64,000 nt of DNA from Mycolicibacterium moriokaense (GCF_003201655.1 NZ_QJJU01000004.1:248001-312000), one strand, 5' to 3'. Shown: positions 17,326 to 29,743, counted from the first letter of the stretch. Notes: generated by a model from the sequence alone, not told the origin. Numbers and translations are program-made.

Positions 17326-18372
17326 ATCAGAGGTTGAGCGGCCCAACATGGTCGCCAATTCGGAGTGGTCGTAGGCCACCACGCCCCTGGCCACCATGGT
17401 GGCGTCCTGTGCGCGCAGCTCGACGACGTCGCCGCCGTAGAACCGTCCCGACAGCGACGTGATGCCCGCAGGCAGCAGCGAACGTCGTTGCCGCACAACG
17501 GCGCGCACCGCCCCGTCGTCCAGCGTCAGCGCGCCCGCCGACTCGGCGGCGTATCGAACCCAGAACTTGCGCGCCGACATTCGTTCGGGCCGCGCGGCGA
17601 ACACCGTGCCGACAGATGCGTCGGTTAACGCGGGGGCCACATCCGATGCTCCGGCCACCAGCACCGGCACGCCCGCGTCGGCGGCGAGCAGAGCAGACGA
17701 GAGCTTCGACGCCATCCCACCGGTGCCGAGATGGCTGCCGCGACCCGCAACGACTCCATCGAGGTCTGCCGGACCAGAGACTTCGGAGATGAACTGTGCG
17801 TTGCCTTTTCGCGGGTCCACATCGTAGAGGCCGTCGATGTCGGACAACAGCACCAGCGCGTCGGCACCGACCAGATGCGCGACCAACGCGGACAGCCGGT
17901 CGTTGTCACCGAACCGGATCTCGTTGGTGGCGACCGTATCGTTCTCGTTGACGATCGCGACCGCGTGCAGCGCCCGCAGCCGATCGAGCGTGCGTTGGGC
18001 ATTGGTGTGCTGTACCCGCATGGAGATGTCGTGGGCGGTCAGCAACACTTGGCCGACCGCGCGGTTGTAGCGGGCGAACGCCGCACTCCACGCGTTCACC
18101 AGCGCCACCTGCCCGACGCTGGCCGCCGCCTGCTTGGTGGCCAGATCGGTGGGACGCTTGGTCAGCCGCAGCGGTTCGATGCCCGCGGCAATCGCACCCG
18201 AGGACACGATCACTACGTCGGAGCCGGCCTTCATCCGGCCCTCGATCGCATCGGCCAACACAGCCAGCCTGCTCGCGTCGAAAACCCCGGACGACGTGGT
18301 CAATGCCGTAGTGCCGACCTTGACGACGATGCTGCGCGCGGTGCGGACCGCTTCTCGATGGGGGCTCGTCAC
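17269..18372 (-). CDS. proB: glutamate 5-kinase
   Basis: A 367-residue glutamate 5-kinase, the first enzyme of proline synthesis. The amino acid kinase domain begins [10 protein letters not shown], with SSGAIAAG and the [20 protein letters not shown] block that binds glutamate and ATP. A C-terminal PUA domain follows from about residue 275. The GTG start overlaps the obg stop (GTGA). Its partner proA is elsewhere in the window. The stop codon coincides with the palindromic element. Confidence 0.96.
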   Translation of the reverse strand: MTSPHREAVRTARSIVVKVGTTALTTSSGVFDASRLAVLADAIEGRMKAGSDVVIVSSGAIAAGIEPLRLTKRPTDLATKQAAASVGQVALVNAWSAAFARYNRAVGQVLLTAHDISMRVQHTNAQRTLDRLRALHAVAIVNENDTVATNEIRFGDNDRLSALVAHLVGADALVLLSDIDGLYDVDPRKGNAQFISEVSGPADLDGVVAGRGSHLGTGGMASKLSSALLAADAGVPVLVAGASDVAPALTDASVGTVFAARPERMSARKFWVRYAAESAGALTLDDGAVRAVVRQRRSLLPAGITSLSGRFYGGDVVELRAQDATMVARGVVAYDHSELATMLGRSTSDLPADMRRPAVHADDLVAV

Positions 18373-19820
18373 GACTCTGACTCGTCACCCGGACGGCGCC
18401 GCTCGCGACGGGCCGCCTTGCGTTCGTCCGCGCCGACACGATCCGTCTGCTCGAGCCGTAGATCGGTACCGCGACCGGACAGCGGCACGTCTACGCCCGC
18501 GGGAGTCTGCGGCTCCCAGTCGAAGGTCACGTCGCCGATGGTGACGGCGCAGCCGGGCCGCGCGCCGAGCCGCAGCAGTTCGTCTTCAACGCCGAGGCGA
18601 GCCAGCCGGTCACCGAGGTAGCCGACGGCTTCGTCGTTGGTGAAATCGGTTTGGTTGATCCATCGTTCGGGCCGCGTGCCGCGCACCACGAAACCACCGC
18701 GGCCGTCGGGCTCGATGGTGAAGCCGCTCTCGTTGACGGCTACCGGCCGGATAACGGGGCGACGCGGCACGATGGCCGGTTGCGATTCGCGATACGCCGA
18801 TACCATGTCCCATAGCGCGAACGTCAACGGTCGCAACCCTTCCCGACTGACCGTGGATATCTCATGCACCGGCCAGCCGAAACGCTGGGTGATCTCATCA
18901 CGGACGAACTCGGCCAGCTCGCGCGCCTCCGGTACGTCGATCTTGTTGAGTACCACCGCTCGCGGGCGGTCGGCCAGGTCGCCCAAGATCGAATCGCCCT
19001 GCAGCGTAGGGGTGTACGCGGCCAACTCGGCCTCAAGCGCCTCGATGTCGGAGATCGGGTCGCGGCCGGGCTCCAGCGTCGCGCAGTCGACGACATGCAC
19101 AAGCACCGCGCATCGCTCGATGTGCCGGAGGAAATCGAGGCCAAGGCCGCGGCCTTCGGAAGCGCCTGGGATCAGGCCAGGCACGTCGGCGACGGTGAAG
19201 GTGTGGTCCCCCGCCGACACCACACCGAGGTTGGGAGCAAGCGTTGTGAACGGATAGTCGGCGATCTTCGGCTTCGCCGCCGAAATGACCGACACCAACG
19301 ATGACTTTCCCGCCGAAGGAAACCCAACAAGACCGACGTCGGCGACGGTCTTGAGTTCCAGTGTGAAGTCGCGGACCTGACCCTGCTCGCCGAGCAGCGC
19401 GAAGCCGGGCGCCTTGCGGGCCCGCGACGCCAGCGCGGCGTTGCCGAGTCCGCCGCGCCCGCCCGCAGCGGCTTCGAAACGGGTACCCGCACCGACGAGG
19501 TCGGCGATCAATCGGCCGTTCTCGTCGAGCACGACGGTGCCGTCGGGAACCCTGACCTCGAGATCGGTGCCCGCGGAGCCGTCTCGGTTACTGCCCGCGC
19601 CCGGCTTGCCCGACTGGGCGTCGACATGCGGGTGGAAGTGGAAGTCGAGCAGCGTGTGCACCTGCGGATCAACGACAAGAACGATGCTGCCGCCGCGGCC
19701 GCCGTTACCGCCGTCGGGTCCGCCGAGGGGTTTGAACTTCTCGCGATGGACCGAGGCGCAGCCGTTGCCGCCGTTACCCGCGCGCGCGTGAATGACGACG
19801 CGGTCGACGAACCGGGGCAT
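18369..19820 (-). CDS. obg: Obg-family GTPase (CgtA)
   Basis: A 483-residue Obg GTPase. The glycine-rich Obg domain (residues 1-160, [15 protein letters not shown] and GGNGGRGGS) is followed by the GTPase domain with GFPSAGKSS at 166-174 and then a C-terminal OCT domain. Obg binds the 50S subunit, acts in ribosome assembly and links it to (p)ppGpp. It is the third gene of the rplU-rpmA-obg-proB cluster, the usual bacterial order. Confidence 0.97.
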   Translation of the reverse strand: MPRFVDRVVIHARAGNGGNGCASVHREKFKPLGGPDGGNGGRGGSIVLVVDPQVHTLLDFHFHPHVDAQSGKPGAGSNRDGSAGTDLEVRVPDGTVVLDENGRLIADLVGAGTRFEAAAGGRGGLGNAALASRARKAPGFALLGEQGQVRDFTLELKTVADVGLVGFPSAGKSSLVSVISAAKPKIADYPFTTLAPNLGVVSAGDHTFTVADVPGLIPGASEGRGLGLDFLRHIERCAVLVHVVDCATLEPGRDPISDIEALEAELAAYTPTLQGDSILGDLADRPRAVVLNKIDVPEARELAEFVRDEITQRFGWPVHEISTVSREGLRPLTFALWDMVSAYRESQPAIVPRRPVIRPVAVNESGFTIEPDGRGGFVVRGTRPERWINQTDFTNDEAVGYLGDRLARLGVEDELLRLGARPGCAVTIGDVTFDWEPQTPAGVDVPLSGRGTDLRLEQTDRVGADERKAARRERRRPGDESES

Positions 19821-19895
19821 GGGCGAACTCCTTCGAAAGTAACGCCGGGGCGGATAAGCGTTCGCGAAGCCGCCGTAGCGCTACAGTCGCGAAGC

Positions 19896-20162
19896 TTAGG
19901 CCTCCGGGCGCGTGGCGCGGACGATGCTGATGGTCTTGCGGCCGCGCTTCAAGCCGAATTCGACGGCGCCGGGGGCCTTGGCGAACAGTGTGTCGTCGCC
20001 GCCGCGGCCGACGTTGACGCCGGGGTGGAAGTGGGTGCCGCGCTGACGGACCAGGATCTCGCCGGCCTTGACGATCTGGCCGCCGAACCGCTTGACGCCC
20101 AGCCGCTGGGCGTTGGAGTCGCGACCGTTACGTGAGCTGGAAGCGCCCTTTTTGTGTGCCAT
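19896..20162 (-). CDS. rpmA: 50S ribosomal protein bL27
   Basis: An 88-residue bL27 that starts with [16 protein letters not shown], the conserved N-terminus that reaches into the peptidyl transferase centre. The later [22 protein letters not shown] and GGDDTLFAK blocks are typical. The short N-terminal extension cleaved in Firmicutes is absent. It lies 16 bp after rplU. Confidence 0.98.
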   Translation of the reverse strand: MAHKKGASSSRNGRDSNAQRLGVKRFGGQIVKAGEILVRQRGTHFHPGVNVGRGGDDTLFAKAPGAVEFGLKRGRKTISIVRATRPEA

Positions 20163-20178
20163 GTGTTCGCTCCCTTAC

Positions 20179-20490
20179 TTACTTGATGCCGGTGACCTTG
20201 AGGACCGTCAGCTGCTGACGGTGACCCTGCCGCTTGTGATAGCCGGTCTTGTTCTTGAACTTGTGAATGCGGATCTTGGGGCCCTTGGTGTGCTCAAGCA
20301 CCTCGCCGGTGACGGCGACCTTCTCCAGGTCCTTCGCCGCGCTGGTGACCTTCGCTCCGTCGACAACGAGGGCGACCGGCAGCGAGACCTTCGCGCCGGG
20401 CTCCGAGTCGAGTTTCTCGACCTTGACTACGTCTCCGACGGCGACCTTGTACTGCTTGCCGCCGGTCTTGACGATTGCATAAGTCGCCAT
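20179..20490 (-). CDS. rplU: 50S ribosomal protein bL21
   Basis: A 103-residue bL21 starting [16 protein letters not shown], with the C-terminal [17 protein letters not shown] block. The ATG at 20490 is chosen over earlier in-frame codons because it gives the family length and follows an AGAGGAAC ribosome-binding site. First gene of the rplU-rpmA-obg-proB operon. A sigma70-like promoter candidate lies about 110 bp upstream. Confidence 0.97.
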   Translation of the reverse strand: MATYAIVKTGGKQYKVAVGDVVKVEKLDSEPGAKVSLPVALVVDGAKVTSAAKDLEKVAVTGEVLEHTKGPKIRIHKFKNKTGYHKRQGHRQQLTVLKVTGIK

Positions 20491-20600
20491 CGTTCCTCTT
20501 CGTCTCTGGGCGCGCGCTACTCGTGGGTGCGCGAGCGGGTCTTGGGTGCGGGTCACAGCGGACCCGCTGTCGTCGGCGTCAGCCGAAAGACAACTGGTCC

Positions 20601-20630
20601 AGGGTACGTTAGGCGCGCCTACAGGGTCAA
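20601..20630 (-). promoter_or_regulatory. candidate promoter of rplU-rpmA-obg-proB
   Basis: On the minus strand a TTGACC box (20630-20625) is followed after 18 bases by TACCCT (20606-20601), close to the mycobacterial SigA consensus, about 110 bp before rplU and just after rne ends. Proposed from pattern and place only. Confidence 0.4.
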
Positions 20631-20659
20631 ATCACCGCAGGTCACGCCTTGTCCACCGG

Positions 20660-23428
20660 TCAGCCTTCGTGGGCAGGCGGCCCCGCGGGACGCGCCGCCG
20701 CCCGGCGGCGATGCCTCCCCGCCGGGGCAGTCACCTCGGCAGGTCGCTCGTCTGCGGCCAGGTCGTCGTCCTCATCAGAGTCCTCGTCGTCCTCGTCGGA
20801 GTCCTCCTCGTCATCAGAGTCGTCGTCCGAGTCGTCGTCCGAGTCGTCCCCGTCGGGCTCATCCTCGTCGAAGTCCTCATCCTCGGAGTCGTCCTCGGAA
20901 TCGTCCTCAGCGTCGTCCTCGGAGTCGCCGTTGATGACCTCGATGTCGTCGTCGATGTCATCGGCCTCGGCGTCGGTGTCGAGCTCGATCTCGTCCTCTC
21001 CAGACTCGTCCTCGTCGGACTCGTCGTCGTCTTCTGCGGACTCATCGTCTTCGTCGAAATCGTCGTCTTCGAGTTCTTCGTCCTCGGCCTCGACAAGCGC
21101 CTCGCGGATGGTGTCCGGTTCGAGTTCGGCGACTTCCTCGGCGGTCGTCTGGTCGTCGCCCTCGTCGTCGTCTTCGTGGCGCCCGTTGGCCGCAGCCATG
21201 GCCTTGAACATCGGGTGCTCGCCGGCCGGATGTTCCGGCACCTTGGCCACCGCGACATCGTCGGCCTTGCCGCCCTTCTTGCCCCGTTTGCCGCGACGGC
21301 TGCTGGTTTCAGACTTACGGCCGGCCATCGACGTGGAATCGACCGGATCGCCGTGCAGCAGGATCCCACGGCCGCCGCATTGTGGGCAGGACGTGGAAAA
21401 CGCTTCGATCAGGCCGGTGCCCAACTTCTTTCGAGTCAACTGCACCAAGCCGAGCGAAGTCACCTCCGACACCTGGTGGCGGGTGCGGTCGCGGGCCAGC
21501 GCCTCCGTCAGGCGACGCAGCACCAGATCCCTGTTGGATTCCAGCACCATGTCGATGAAGTCGATGACCACGATTCCGCCGATGTCGCGCAGCCGCAGCT
21601 GACGCACGATCTCCTCGGCGGCCTCGAGGTTGTTGCGGGTGACCGTCTGTTCCAGGTTGCCGCCAGAGCCGGTGAACTTGCCGGTGTTCACGTCGACCAC
21701 GGTCATCGCTTCGGTGCGGTCGATGACCAGCGTGCCGCCCGACGGCAGCCACACCTTACGGTCCATCGCCTTGGTCAGCTGCTCGTCTATGCGGTGCACG
21801 GCGAACACATCCGGAACATCAGGCCCGACGGGTTCGTACTTCGTCAGCCGGGGAACCAGTTCTGGCGCAACGGAATTCACGTACTCGTTGATCGTGTTCC
21901 ACGCCTCGTCGCCCGAAACGATGAGCCCGGTGAAGTCCTCGTTGAACAGGTCGCGGATGACCTTGACCAGCACGTCGGGCTCTTCATAGAGCGCCACCGC
22001 CGCACCGGCCGCCTTCTTCTTCGTCTCGTCGGCCGTGGTCTCGATCTCGGTCCACCGCTCCTGCAGCCGGTTGACGTCGACGCGGATGTCTTCTTCCTTG
22101 ACGCCCTCCGAGGCGGTGCGGATGATGACGCCGGCCTCCGGCGGAACCACCTCGCGCAGAATCTCTTTGAGCCGCTGGCGTTCGGTGTCGGGCAGCTTGC
22201 GGCTGATGCCGGTGGACGACGCCCCCGGCACGTAGACCAGATAGCGGCCGGCCAACGACACCTGGGTGGTCAGCCGGGCACCCTTGTGCCCCACCGGGTC
22301 CTTGCTGACCTGGACGACGACGTAGTCACCAGGCTTGAGCGCCTGCTCGATCTTGCGCTGAGCACCACCTAGACCTGCGGCCTCCCAGTTCACCTCGCCT
22401 GCGTACAGCACGCCGTTGCGGCCGCGGCCGATGTCGACGAACGCCGCCTCCATCGACGGCAGCACGTTCTGCACGATGCCGAGGTAGATGTTGCCAACCA
22501 GAGATGCCGAGGCCGCCGACGTCACGAAATGCTCGACGACGACGCCGTCCTCCATGACCGCGATCTGCGTGTAGCGAGCGCCTTCGTGTGGCGGCTCGCT
22601 GCGGACCTTGTCACGGACGACCATCATCCGCTCGACGGCTTCGCGCCTGGCCAGGAATTCGGCCTCGCTCAGGATGGGCGGACGGCGTCTGCCCGCGTCA
22701 CGGCCGTCCCGGCGGCGCTGCCGCTTGGCCTCCAGCCGGGTCGATCCGCTGATGCCCTGGATCTCGCCGCTGTCCTTGTCTTTGTCCTTGTCCTTGGCGG
22801 CCCGCGGCGCCCGCTCATGCACGACGGTGTTGGGCGGATCGTCAGAGGAGGCACCGTTGCCGTTGTCGTCGCCGGAGCCGGACTTGCGACGGCGACGGCG
22901 GCGACGGCGACGGGTGGCGCCGTCAGCGCCGCCGTCCTCGTCAGCGCTCTCGTCGTCGGAGTCGTCGCCGGAATCCTCGTCGCCGCCCTTGGCGTCCGTC
23001 TGCGCATCGTCGGAGTCGCCGTCGTCGGGATCGTCGCCGCCCTGGTCGCCGCGACCACGTCCACGTCCACGCCGTCCACGGCGGCGGCGCCGGGCTGCGG
23101 GCCGGTCCCCCGTGTCGTCGTCGGAATCCGGTCCGTCGTCGTCCTCGTCGTCGTCCTCATCCTCGTCGTCGGCGTCGGCTACGGGGGCGGCGAACTGAAC
23201 CGGCTGCGGTGCCACGAACAGCGGCAGGTAGTCAGCCCGCTCGGGTTCGGGGGCCGTCTCGAGGATCAGCCGCGACTCCGGCTCCTCGGAGGCGACGTCG
23301 GAGAACGGTTCGCCGACGGCGAACGGGTCGGCGACGACGTTTGACTCCGCCGGGGTCAGCGCCTCTGGCTGGTCCTCGCTGGGCTGAGTCTCTTCTGGAT
23401 GGTCTTGGGTAGGGGCATCGTCGGCCAC
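20660..23428 (-). CDS. rne: ribonuclease E/G
   Basis: A 922-residue RNase E/G, the main endonuclease of mRNA decay and rRNA processing. The conserved core runs from about 255 to 700: an S1 RNA-binding part (GNIYLGIVQNVLPSMEAAFV), the 5' sensor and DNase I-like catalytic part (VVIDFIDM) and the zinc link CPQCGGRG with Cys681 and Cys684. As in other actinobacteria the core lies between a long N-terminal arm rich in Asp, Glu and Arg and a C-terminal tail that is almost pure acid. The GTG at 23428 has GAGGAG just upstream. The 295-bp gap before it may carry an autoregulatory leader. Confidence 0.95.
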   Translation of the reverse strand: MADDAPTQDHPEETQPSEDQPEALTPAESNVVADPFAVGEPFSDVASEEPESRLILETAPEPERADYLPLFVAPQPVQFAAPVADADDEDEDDDEDDDGPDSDDDTGDRPAARRRRRGRRGRGRGRGDQGGDDPDDGDSDDAQTDAKGGDEDSGDDSDDESADEDGGADGATRRRRRRRRRKSGSGDDNGNGASSDDPPNTVVHERAPRAAKDKDKDKDSGEIQGISGSTRLEAKRQRRRDGRDAGRRRPPILSEAEFLARREAVERMMVVRDKVRSEPPHEGARYTQIAVMEDGVVVEHFVTSAASASLVGNIYLGIVQNVLPSMEAAFVDIGRGRNGVLYAGEVNWEAAGLGGAQRKIEQALKPGDYVVVQVSKDPVGHKGARLTTQVSLAGRYLVYVPGASSTGISRKLPDTERQRLKEILREVVPPEAGVIIRTASEGVKEEDIRVDVNRLQERWTEIETTADETKKKAAGAAVALYEEPDVLVKVIRDLFNEDFTGLIVSGDEAWNTINEYVNSVAPELVPRLTKYEPVGPDVPDVFAVHRIDEQLTKAMDRKVWLPSGGTLVIDRTEAMTVVDVNTGKFTGSGGNLEQTVTRNNLEAAEEIVRQLRLRDIGGIVVIDFIDMVLESNRDLVLRRLTEALARDRTRHQVSEVTSLGLVQLTRKKLGTGLIEAFSTSCPQCGGRGILLHGDPVDSTSMAGRKSETSSRRGKRGKKGGKADDVAVAKVPEHPAGEHPMFKAMAAANGRHEDDDEGDDQTTAEEVAELEPDTIREALVEAEDEELEDDDFDEDDESAEDDDESDEDESGEDEIELDTDAEADDIDDDIEVINGDSEDDAEDDSEDDSEDEDFDEDEPDGDDSDDDSDDDSDDEEDSDEDDEDSDEDDDLAADERPAEVTAPAGRHRRRAAARPAGPPAHEG

Positions 23429-23723
23429 GTATTCTCCTCAAGCCCCCGGGCGCGTCATGGTTGACGCGGCCACGCGAGGGCTTTCGCTATGGACCCGGGC
23501 TACTTCTCCCCGGGCTTGTCAGGGTCTCGCCCCGAGGAGTCCCAGTTCGGAACCGTCTCGGTGCCGGTCTGAATGATGGCTGGACGGTCGGCGCCGCACC
23601 GCGGTTGCGATGGTCGCGCTCGTCTAAGTCTTCATTCGGGCATCCGACCCGCGTAACAGGCCGGCTACCCGAGGCCAGTATCCCACATCACGCGTCGGTG
23701 ACCGACCAGGCTGGAAAAGCTGG
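23429..23723 (-). promoter_or_regulatory. rne 5' leader and promoter region
   Basis: This 295-bp gene-free stretch lies between ndk and rne, both on the minus strand. It contains GC-rich inverted repeats, for example CCCGGG arms around 23495-23515, near the rne start. RNase E genes are autoregulated through their 5' leader in other bacteria; a similar role here is only an inference. No ORF in it is convincing. Confidence 0.35.
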
Positions 23724-24134
23724 CTATCCGCCAGGAAACCAGAGCTCGATTTCGCGCGCCGCCGACTCAGGCGAATCCGACCCGTGGACGAGGTTGTCCT
23801 GGGTGATAAGTGCCAGGTCACCGCGGATTGTGCCGGGTGCGGCCTTCTCGACGGGATCGGTGCCGCCCGCGATCTGGCGGAACGCGGCAACGGCCCGCGG
23901 GCCCTCCACGATGGCCGCCACGACGGGCCCCGACGTGATGAACTCCAGCAGCGATCCGAAGAACGGCTTGTCCTCGTGCTCGGCGTAGTGCCTGCGCGCG
24001 AGGTCGTCGCTGACATCCTGGAGTTCGAGGGCCGCAATCGTCAGGCCCTTGCCTTCGATACGGCCGAGGATCTCCCCGACCAGTCGCCGCTTGACGCCGT
24101 CGGGCTTGATCAAAACGAGGGTCCGCTCAGTCAC
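23724..24134 (-). CDS. ndk: nucleoside diphosphate kinase
   Basis: A 136-residue NDP kinase starting [15 protein letters not shown], with the active-site histidine His117 in [12 protein letters not shown]. It equilibrates nucleoside tri- and diphosphates through a phospho-histidine. The GTG at 24134 gives the normal length. Synteny matches Rv2445c. Confidence 0.97.
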   Translation of the reverse strand: MTERTLVLIKPDGVKRRLVGEILGRIEGKGLTIAALELQDVSDDLARRHYAEHEDKPFFGSLLEFITSGPVVAAIVEGPRAVAAFRQIAGGTDPVEKAAPGTIRGDLALITQDNLVHGSDSPESAAREIELWFPGG

Positions 24135-24225
24135 GGCCGACAGCCTAGCCGTGCGTATCCGACCGAGTCGCAAGGAGTCGCACCGCCGTCTGTCAGCGGG
24201 TGCACAGGTTCCATCCGTGCAGTAG

Positions 24226-25196
<971 letters not shown>

Positions 25197-25213
25197 ACGC
25201 GCGATAGGGCCGT

Positions 25214-25609
25214 TCACGACGGCGGCTGCTGCTGTCCGGGCAGAAGGCCCCGTTTCTGCCGTCGCAGCACCTCGGCGCGCAGATAGACGATCAGTAGCCA
25301 TACCGCGGTGAACATGACGCCGATGAACCCGACGGCGCCGTGCACCAGCCAGCCCGCGATCAACACCACCTGGATCCCGAGGTTCACCCATATCGCCCAC
25401 GGTCGGCCCTGCACGCCTGCCAGCAGCACCAGCACCACCGCGAATCCGATCAAATAACCGGCGGTCAGCGGCGTCAACCCGTGGTCGGCCGCGGCGACCA
25501 CCGGAAGCGCAAGCAGCACCACGATGGCTTCCAGGATCAGCGTGCCTGCCATGATGCCGCGGAAGCTCTTCCACGGATCCGGGCCGGGCGGCGGCGACTC
25601 GGTGCTCAT
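25214..25609 (-). CDS. DUF4233 membrane protein linked to folC
   Basis: A 131-residue protein with four hydrophobic segments, starting after the FRGIMAGTLILEAIVVLLALP stretch that is typical of the actinobacterial DUF4233 family. It always follows folC, here with an ATGA overlap, and corresponds to Rv2446c. Its function is not known; a role tied to folate or to the membrane is only guessed from the gene pairing. Confidence 0.85.
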   Translation of the reverse strand: MSTESPPPGPDPWKSFRGIMAGTLILEAIVVLLALPVVAAADHGLTPLTAGYLIGFAVVLVLLAGVQGRPWAIWVNLGIQVVLIAGWLVHGAVGFIGVMFTAVWLLIVYLRAEVLRRQKRGLLPGQQQPPS

Positions 25610-27045
25610 TCGGGGTCCCTTCCGAACAGAGTCCGCGCCACCCCTGCCGTCACGACCGAACCCGTGATGACAACGCCTGCGCCGCCGAAGGCTTCGACCT
25701 CGTCGCCGGACTCCTCGACGAGAGCGGTCGCGGTCTCGATCGCGTCCGGCATCGTGGCCGCGGTGACAACTCGCTCCGGCCCGAACCGTTCCTCGGCACG
25801 CATTGCCAATGCCTCGACGTCGAGCGCCCGCGGTGATCCGTTGTGCGTCACCACGATTTGGTCGAACACCGGTTCGAGCGCGGTCAGGATGCCGTCGACA
25901 TCCTTGTCGGCCATCACCGAGACCACGCCGACGAGTAACCGGAAGTCGAACTCCTCCTGTAGCGCCTCGGCGAGCGCGGTGGCGCCTGCCGGGTTGTGGG
26001 CCGCGTCGATGAACACCGTTGGCGCGGTGCGCATCCGTTCCAGCCGGCCCGGGGTGGTGACGGCTGCGAAGCCCGCCCGGACCCCGTCGACGTCCAGCTG
26101 CCGTTCCGCGCCTGCGCCGAAGAACGCTTCGACAGCGGCCAACGCAACCACCGCATTGTGTGCCTGATGCTCACCGTGCAGCGGCAGAAAAATATCCGAG
26201 TACACGCCACCGAGCCCCTGCAGTTCGAGCAGCTGGCCACCGACGGCGACCTGCCGACCAAGCACCGCGAATTCGGAATCTTCGCGCGCGACGGCGGCAT
26301 CGGCGCGAACCGTCTGCGCGAGAAGCACTTCCATCGCCTCCGGCACCTGCCTGCCGATAACCGCCACGGTGTCGGTCGGAACCAGGTCGTCCGCCTGCTT
26401 GGTGATGATGCCTGCCTTCTCGCCCGCGATCTCCGCGATGGTGTCGCCGAGGTAGTCGGTGTGATCCACACCGATCGGCGTGATCACCGCGACGGGCGCA
26501 TTGACGACGTTGGTGGCGTCCCACCGCCCGCCAAGGCCGACTTCGACGACGGCCACGTCGACCGGCGCGTCGGCGAACGCGGCGAACGCCATGCCCGTGA
26601 CGACCTCGAACTTGCTCATCGCCGGGCCGCCCGCCGCTTCCGACTGCTGATCGACCAAATGCACGAACGGTTCGATCTCGCGATAGGTCTCCACATAACG
26701 CGCGGGGCTGATGGGCCTGCCGTCGATCGAAATGCGCTCCACGGCGGACTGCAGGTGCGGACTGGTGGTGCGGCCGGTACGCCGGTGCAGGGCGGTCAAC
26801 AGCGAATCGACCATCCTCGCGACCGACGTCTTACCGTTGGTACCCGCGATATGGATCGACGGGTACCCGAGCTGCGGCGAACCGAGCATCTCCATCAGCG
26901 CTGAGATGCGGGCCGTGCTCGGCTCCAGTTTCGTTTCAGGCCAACGTTGGTCGAGCAGGTGCTCGACCTGAAGAAGGGAGGCGATTTCGTCCAGGGTCGG
27001 GACGTCGTCCGGAAGTGGCCCGTCTAGAGCCTCCGGGTCTGTCAT
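25606..27045 (-). CDS. folC: folylpolyglutamate synthase / dihydrofolate synthase
   Basis: A 479-residue Mur-ligase-type enzyme that adds glutamate to folates. The P-loop GTNGKTS is at residues 68-74; EVGLGGRWDATN and DAAHNPAG mark the central and C-terminal domains. It starts 25 bp after the valS stop and overlaps the DUF4233 gene, so valS-folC-DUF4233 are probably one transcript. Confidence 0.95.
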   Translation of the reverse strand: MTDPEALDGPLPDDVPTLDEIASLLQVEHLLDQRWPETKLEPSTARISALMEMLGSPQLGYPSIHIAGTNGKTSVARMVDSLLTALHRRTGRTTSPHLQSAVERISIDGRPISPARYVETYREIEPFVHLVDQQSEAAGGPAMSKFEVVTGMAFAAFADAPVDVAVVEVGLGGRWDATNVVNAPVAVITPIGVDHTDYLGDTIAEIAGEKAGIITKQADDLVPTDTVAVIGRQVPEAMEVLLAQTVRADAAVAREDSEFAVLGRQVAVGGQLLELQGLGGVYSDIFLPLHGEHQAHNAVVALAAVEAFFGAGAERQLDVDGVRAGFAAVTTPGRLERMRTAPTVFIDAAHNPAGATALAEALQEEFDFRLLVGVVSVMADKDVDGILTALEPVFDQIVVTHNGSPRALDVEALAMRAEERFGPERVVTAATMPDAIETATALVEESGDEVEAFGGAGVVITGSVVTAGVARTLFGRDPE

Positions 27046-27070
27046 TGCATTCTGCTCTTCGCGCAGGCGC

Positions 27071-29743
27071 TCATCGCCCGAGCCCAGCTAGCCTCGCGGT
27101 GATCCGGTCCACCTCTTCGCGGGCCAGCTGCTGGCGATCACGGATCTTGTCGACGACGTCCGCCGGCGCCTTGGCCAGGAAGGCGTCGTTGCCGAGCTTG
27201 CCTGTGGTGCCTGCCAATTCCTTTTCCGCCGCCGCCAGATCCTTCTCGAGGCGCCTGCGCTCGGCGGCGACGTCGACAGTGCCCGATGTATCGACCTCGA
27301 CGGTCACTGTGCCCCGCGACAGCCGCACCTCGACCGCGGCCGACGGGCTGAACGAATCGTCATCCTCGGTGAGCCACGCCAGCGACCGCACGGCGGGGAT
27401 CTGCCCTTGGATGTCTGCGTTCTCGATGTCCGACAGCCGGGCAGGAACCCTCTGCCGGTCGTTGAGGCCCTGGTCGCTGCGGAACCGGCGGACCTCGGTG
27501 ATCAGCTTCTGCAAATCCGCGACGCGTTGCCCCGCAACGGGGTCCACTGCGGCGCCGGACGATTGCGGCCAGTCGGCGATGACGATGGACTCTCCGCCCG
27601 TCAAGGTCTTCCACAACACCTCGGTGACGAACGGCATCACCGGGTGCAGCAGCTTGAGCAGCGTGTCCAGCACCGCGGCCAATACCCCAGTCGTGTGAGC
27701 GGTGTGCTCCTCTTGACCCAACTGAACCTTGGCGAGCTCGACGTACCAGTCGCAGAACTCGTCCCACGCGAAGTGGTACAACGATTCGCACGCCCGACTG
27801 AACTCGTAGCTGTCGAACGCCGAATCCACCTCGGCGCGAACCTCTTCCAGCCGGCCCAGAATCCACCGGTCGGCGTCGGTCAGCTCAGCGGTGTCGGGCA
27901 GCGGGGCCGGGCTGGCCCCGTTGATGAGCGCGAACCGGGTGGCATTGAACAGCTTGGTGGCGAAGTTGCGCGACGCGCGCGCGTGGTCCTCACCGATAGT
28001 CAGGTCGCCACCCGGGCTGGCGCCCCGTGCCAGGGTGAAGCGCAGCGCGTCGGCGCCGAACTGCTCCACCCAGTCCAGCGGATCGATGCCGTTCCCGCGC
28101 GACTTGCTCATCTTGCGCCCGAATTCGTCGCGAATGAGGCCGTGCAGGAACACATTCTCGAACGGCACCTGCGGACCGCGCCCGCCCTCAAGCGTGATGG
28201 CGGGGTCGTCGCCGACGAATGTGCCGAACATCATCATCCGCGCGACCCAGAAGAACAGGATGTCGTATCCGGTCACCAACACGGTGGTCGGATAGAACTT
28301 CGCAAGGTCGGCGGTGTGGTCGGGCCAGCCCAGCGTGGAGAACGGCCACAGCGCCGAGGAGAACCAGGTGTCGAGCACATCGGAGTCCTGATCCCAGCCC
28401 TCCGGGGGCGTCTCGTCGGGGCCGACGCACACCGTCTCGCCATTCGGGCCATGCCAGATCGGGATGCGGTGGCCCCACCACAGCTGGCGTGAGATGCACC
28501 AGTCGTGCATGTTGTCGACCCAGGCGAACCAGCGGGGCTCCAGGCTGGGCGGGTGAATCACGGTGTCGCCGTTGCGAACCGCGTCGCCAGCAGCCTTGGC
28601 CAGCGACTCGACCTTGACCCACCACTGCAGCGAGAGCCGTGGCTCGATCGGCTCACCGCTGCGTTCGGAATGCCCGACGCTGTGCAGGTACGGTCGCTTC
28701 TCCGCGACAATGCGGCCCTGCTCGGCAAGCGCCTCGCGCACCTTGACGCGGGCCTCGAAGCGGTCAAGGCCGTCGAATTCGGTTCCGGTGTCGGTGATCC
28801 GGCCCCTGGTGTCCATGATCGACGGCATAGGCAGCTGATGGCGAAGCCCGATCTCGAAGTCGTTCGGGTCGTGGGCTGGAGTGACTTTGACTGCACCCGT
28901 TCCGAATTCGGGGTCGACGTGGGCGTCGGCAACGATAACGATCTGCCGGTCGATGAACGGGTGCGGCAGCGACTGGCCGACCAGGTGGCGATAGCGCCCG
29001 TCGTCCGGGTGCACCGCGATCGCGGTGTCGCCGAGCATCGTCTCAACCCGGGTGGTTGCGACGACGATGTGTGGTTCGCTGTCGTCGGTTGAGCCGTAGC
29101 GGAACGACACCAGCTCGCCCTCGACGTCCTCGTATTTCACCTCGAGGTCCGAGATGGCCGTCTCCAGCACCGGCGACCAGTTCACCAGCCGTTCGGCCCG
29201 ATAGATCAGCCCTGCGTCGAAGAGTCGCTTGAAGATCGTGCGCACCGCGCGGGACAGGCCGTCGTCCATGGTGAACCGGTCGCGGCTCCAGTCGACGCCG
29301 TCCCCGATCGCGCGCATCTGCCAGCCGATGGTGCCGCCGGACTCACGTTTCCAGTCCCAGACCTTGTCGATGAACAGCTCGCGGCCGAAGTCTTCCTTGG
29401 TCTTGCCGTCGACCGCCAGCTGCTTCTCCACCACACTCTGGGTGGCGATGCCTGCGTGGTCCATGCCAGGCAGCCACAGCACCTCGTAGCCCTGCATGCG
29501 CTTGCGCCGGGAAAGCGCGTCCATCAGCGTGTGGTCGAGCGCGTGGCCCATGTGCAGGCTGCCGGTCACATTCGGCGGCGGCAGCACGATCGAATACGCG
29601 GGCTTGCCGCTGAAGGGGTCAGCCTTGAAGTACCCGGCCTCAACCCAGCCCTCGTACAGCTGCGACTCCGCCGCGCCAGGATCCCAGGACTTGGGCAGGG
29701 CAGTCGCCAGACTGGCGGGATCAGGGCGAGAGCTGGCGGTCAC
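27071..29743 (-). CDS. valS: valyl-tRNA synthetase
   Basis: An 890-residue class I aminoacyl-tRNA synthetase that charges tRNA-Val. The HIGH-type motif reads HMGH at 64-67 and KMSKS is at 544-548. The editing domain lies between them, and a C-terminal coiled-coil arm ([18 protein letters not shown]) is present as in other ValRS. Length is normal. No T-box leader is visible in the 41-bp gap to the DUF937 gene. Confidence 0.97.
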   Translation of the reverse strand: MTASSRPDPASLATALPKSWDPGAAESQLYEGWVEAGYFKADPFSGKPAYSIVLPPPNVTGSLHMGHALDHTLMDALSRRKRMQGYEVLWLPGMDHAGIATQSVVEKQLAVDGKTKEDFGRELFIDKVWDWKRESGGTIGWQMRAIGDGVDWSRDRFTMDDGLSRAVRTIFKRLFDAGLIYRAERLVNWSPVLETAISDLEVKYEDVEGELVSFRYGSTDDSEPHIVVATTRVETMLGDTAIAVHPDDGRYRHLVGQSLPHPFIDRQIVIVADAHVDPEFGTGAVKVTPAHDPNDFEIGLRHQLPMPSIMDTRGRITDTGTEFDGLDRFEARVKVREALAEQGRIVAEKRPYLHSVGHSERSGEPIEPRLSLQWWVKVESLAKAAGDAVRNGDTVIHPPSLEPRWFAWVDNMHDWCISRQLWWGHRIPIWHGPNGETVCVGPDETPPEGWDQDSDVLDTWFSSALWPFSTLGWPDHTADLAKFYPTTVLVTGYDILFFWVARMMMFGTFVGDDPAITLEGGRGPQVPFENVFLHGLIRDEFGRKMSKSRGNGIDPLDWVEQFGADALRFTLARGASPGGDLTIGEDHARASRNFATKLFNATRFALINGASPAPLPDTAELTDADRWILGRLEEVRAEVDSAFDSYEFSRACESLYHFAWDEFCDWYVELAKVQLGQEEHTAHTTGVLAAVLDTLLKLLHPVMPFVTEVLWKTLTGGESIVIADWPQSSGAAVDPVAGQRVADLQKLITEVRRFRSDQGLNDRQRVPARLSDIENADIQGQIPAVRSLAWLTEDDDSFSPSAAVEVRLSRGTVTVEVDTSGTVDVAAERRRLEKDLAAAEKELAGTTGKLGNDAFLAKAPADVVDKIRDRQQLAREEVDRITARLAGLGR

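Noticed and set aside
20740..21160. Short tandem repeats, thought of as a possible CRISPR or VNTR
   Set aside because: They are GAC/GAG codon runs of the acidic RNase E tail, without regular repeat-spacer structure.
20546..22372. Very long open frame (608 codons) on the plus strand opposite rne
   Set aside because: It is the mirror of the acidic and GC-biased rne codons; the protein has no family features and rne is certain on the other strand.
22529..23344. Val/Gly/Arg-rich open frame on the plus strand
   Set aside because: Also antisense to the repetitive N-terminal part of rne; composition reflects Asp/Glu/Arg codons read backwards.
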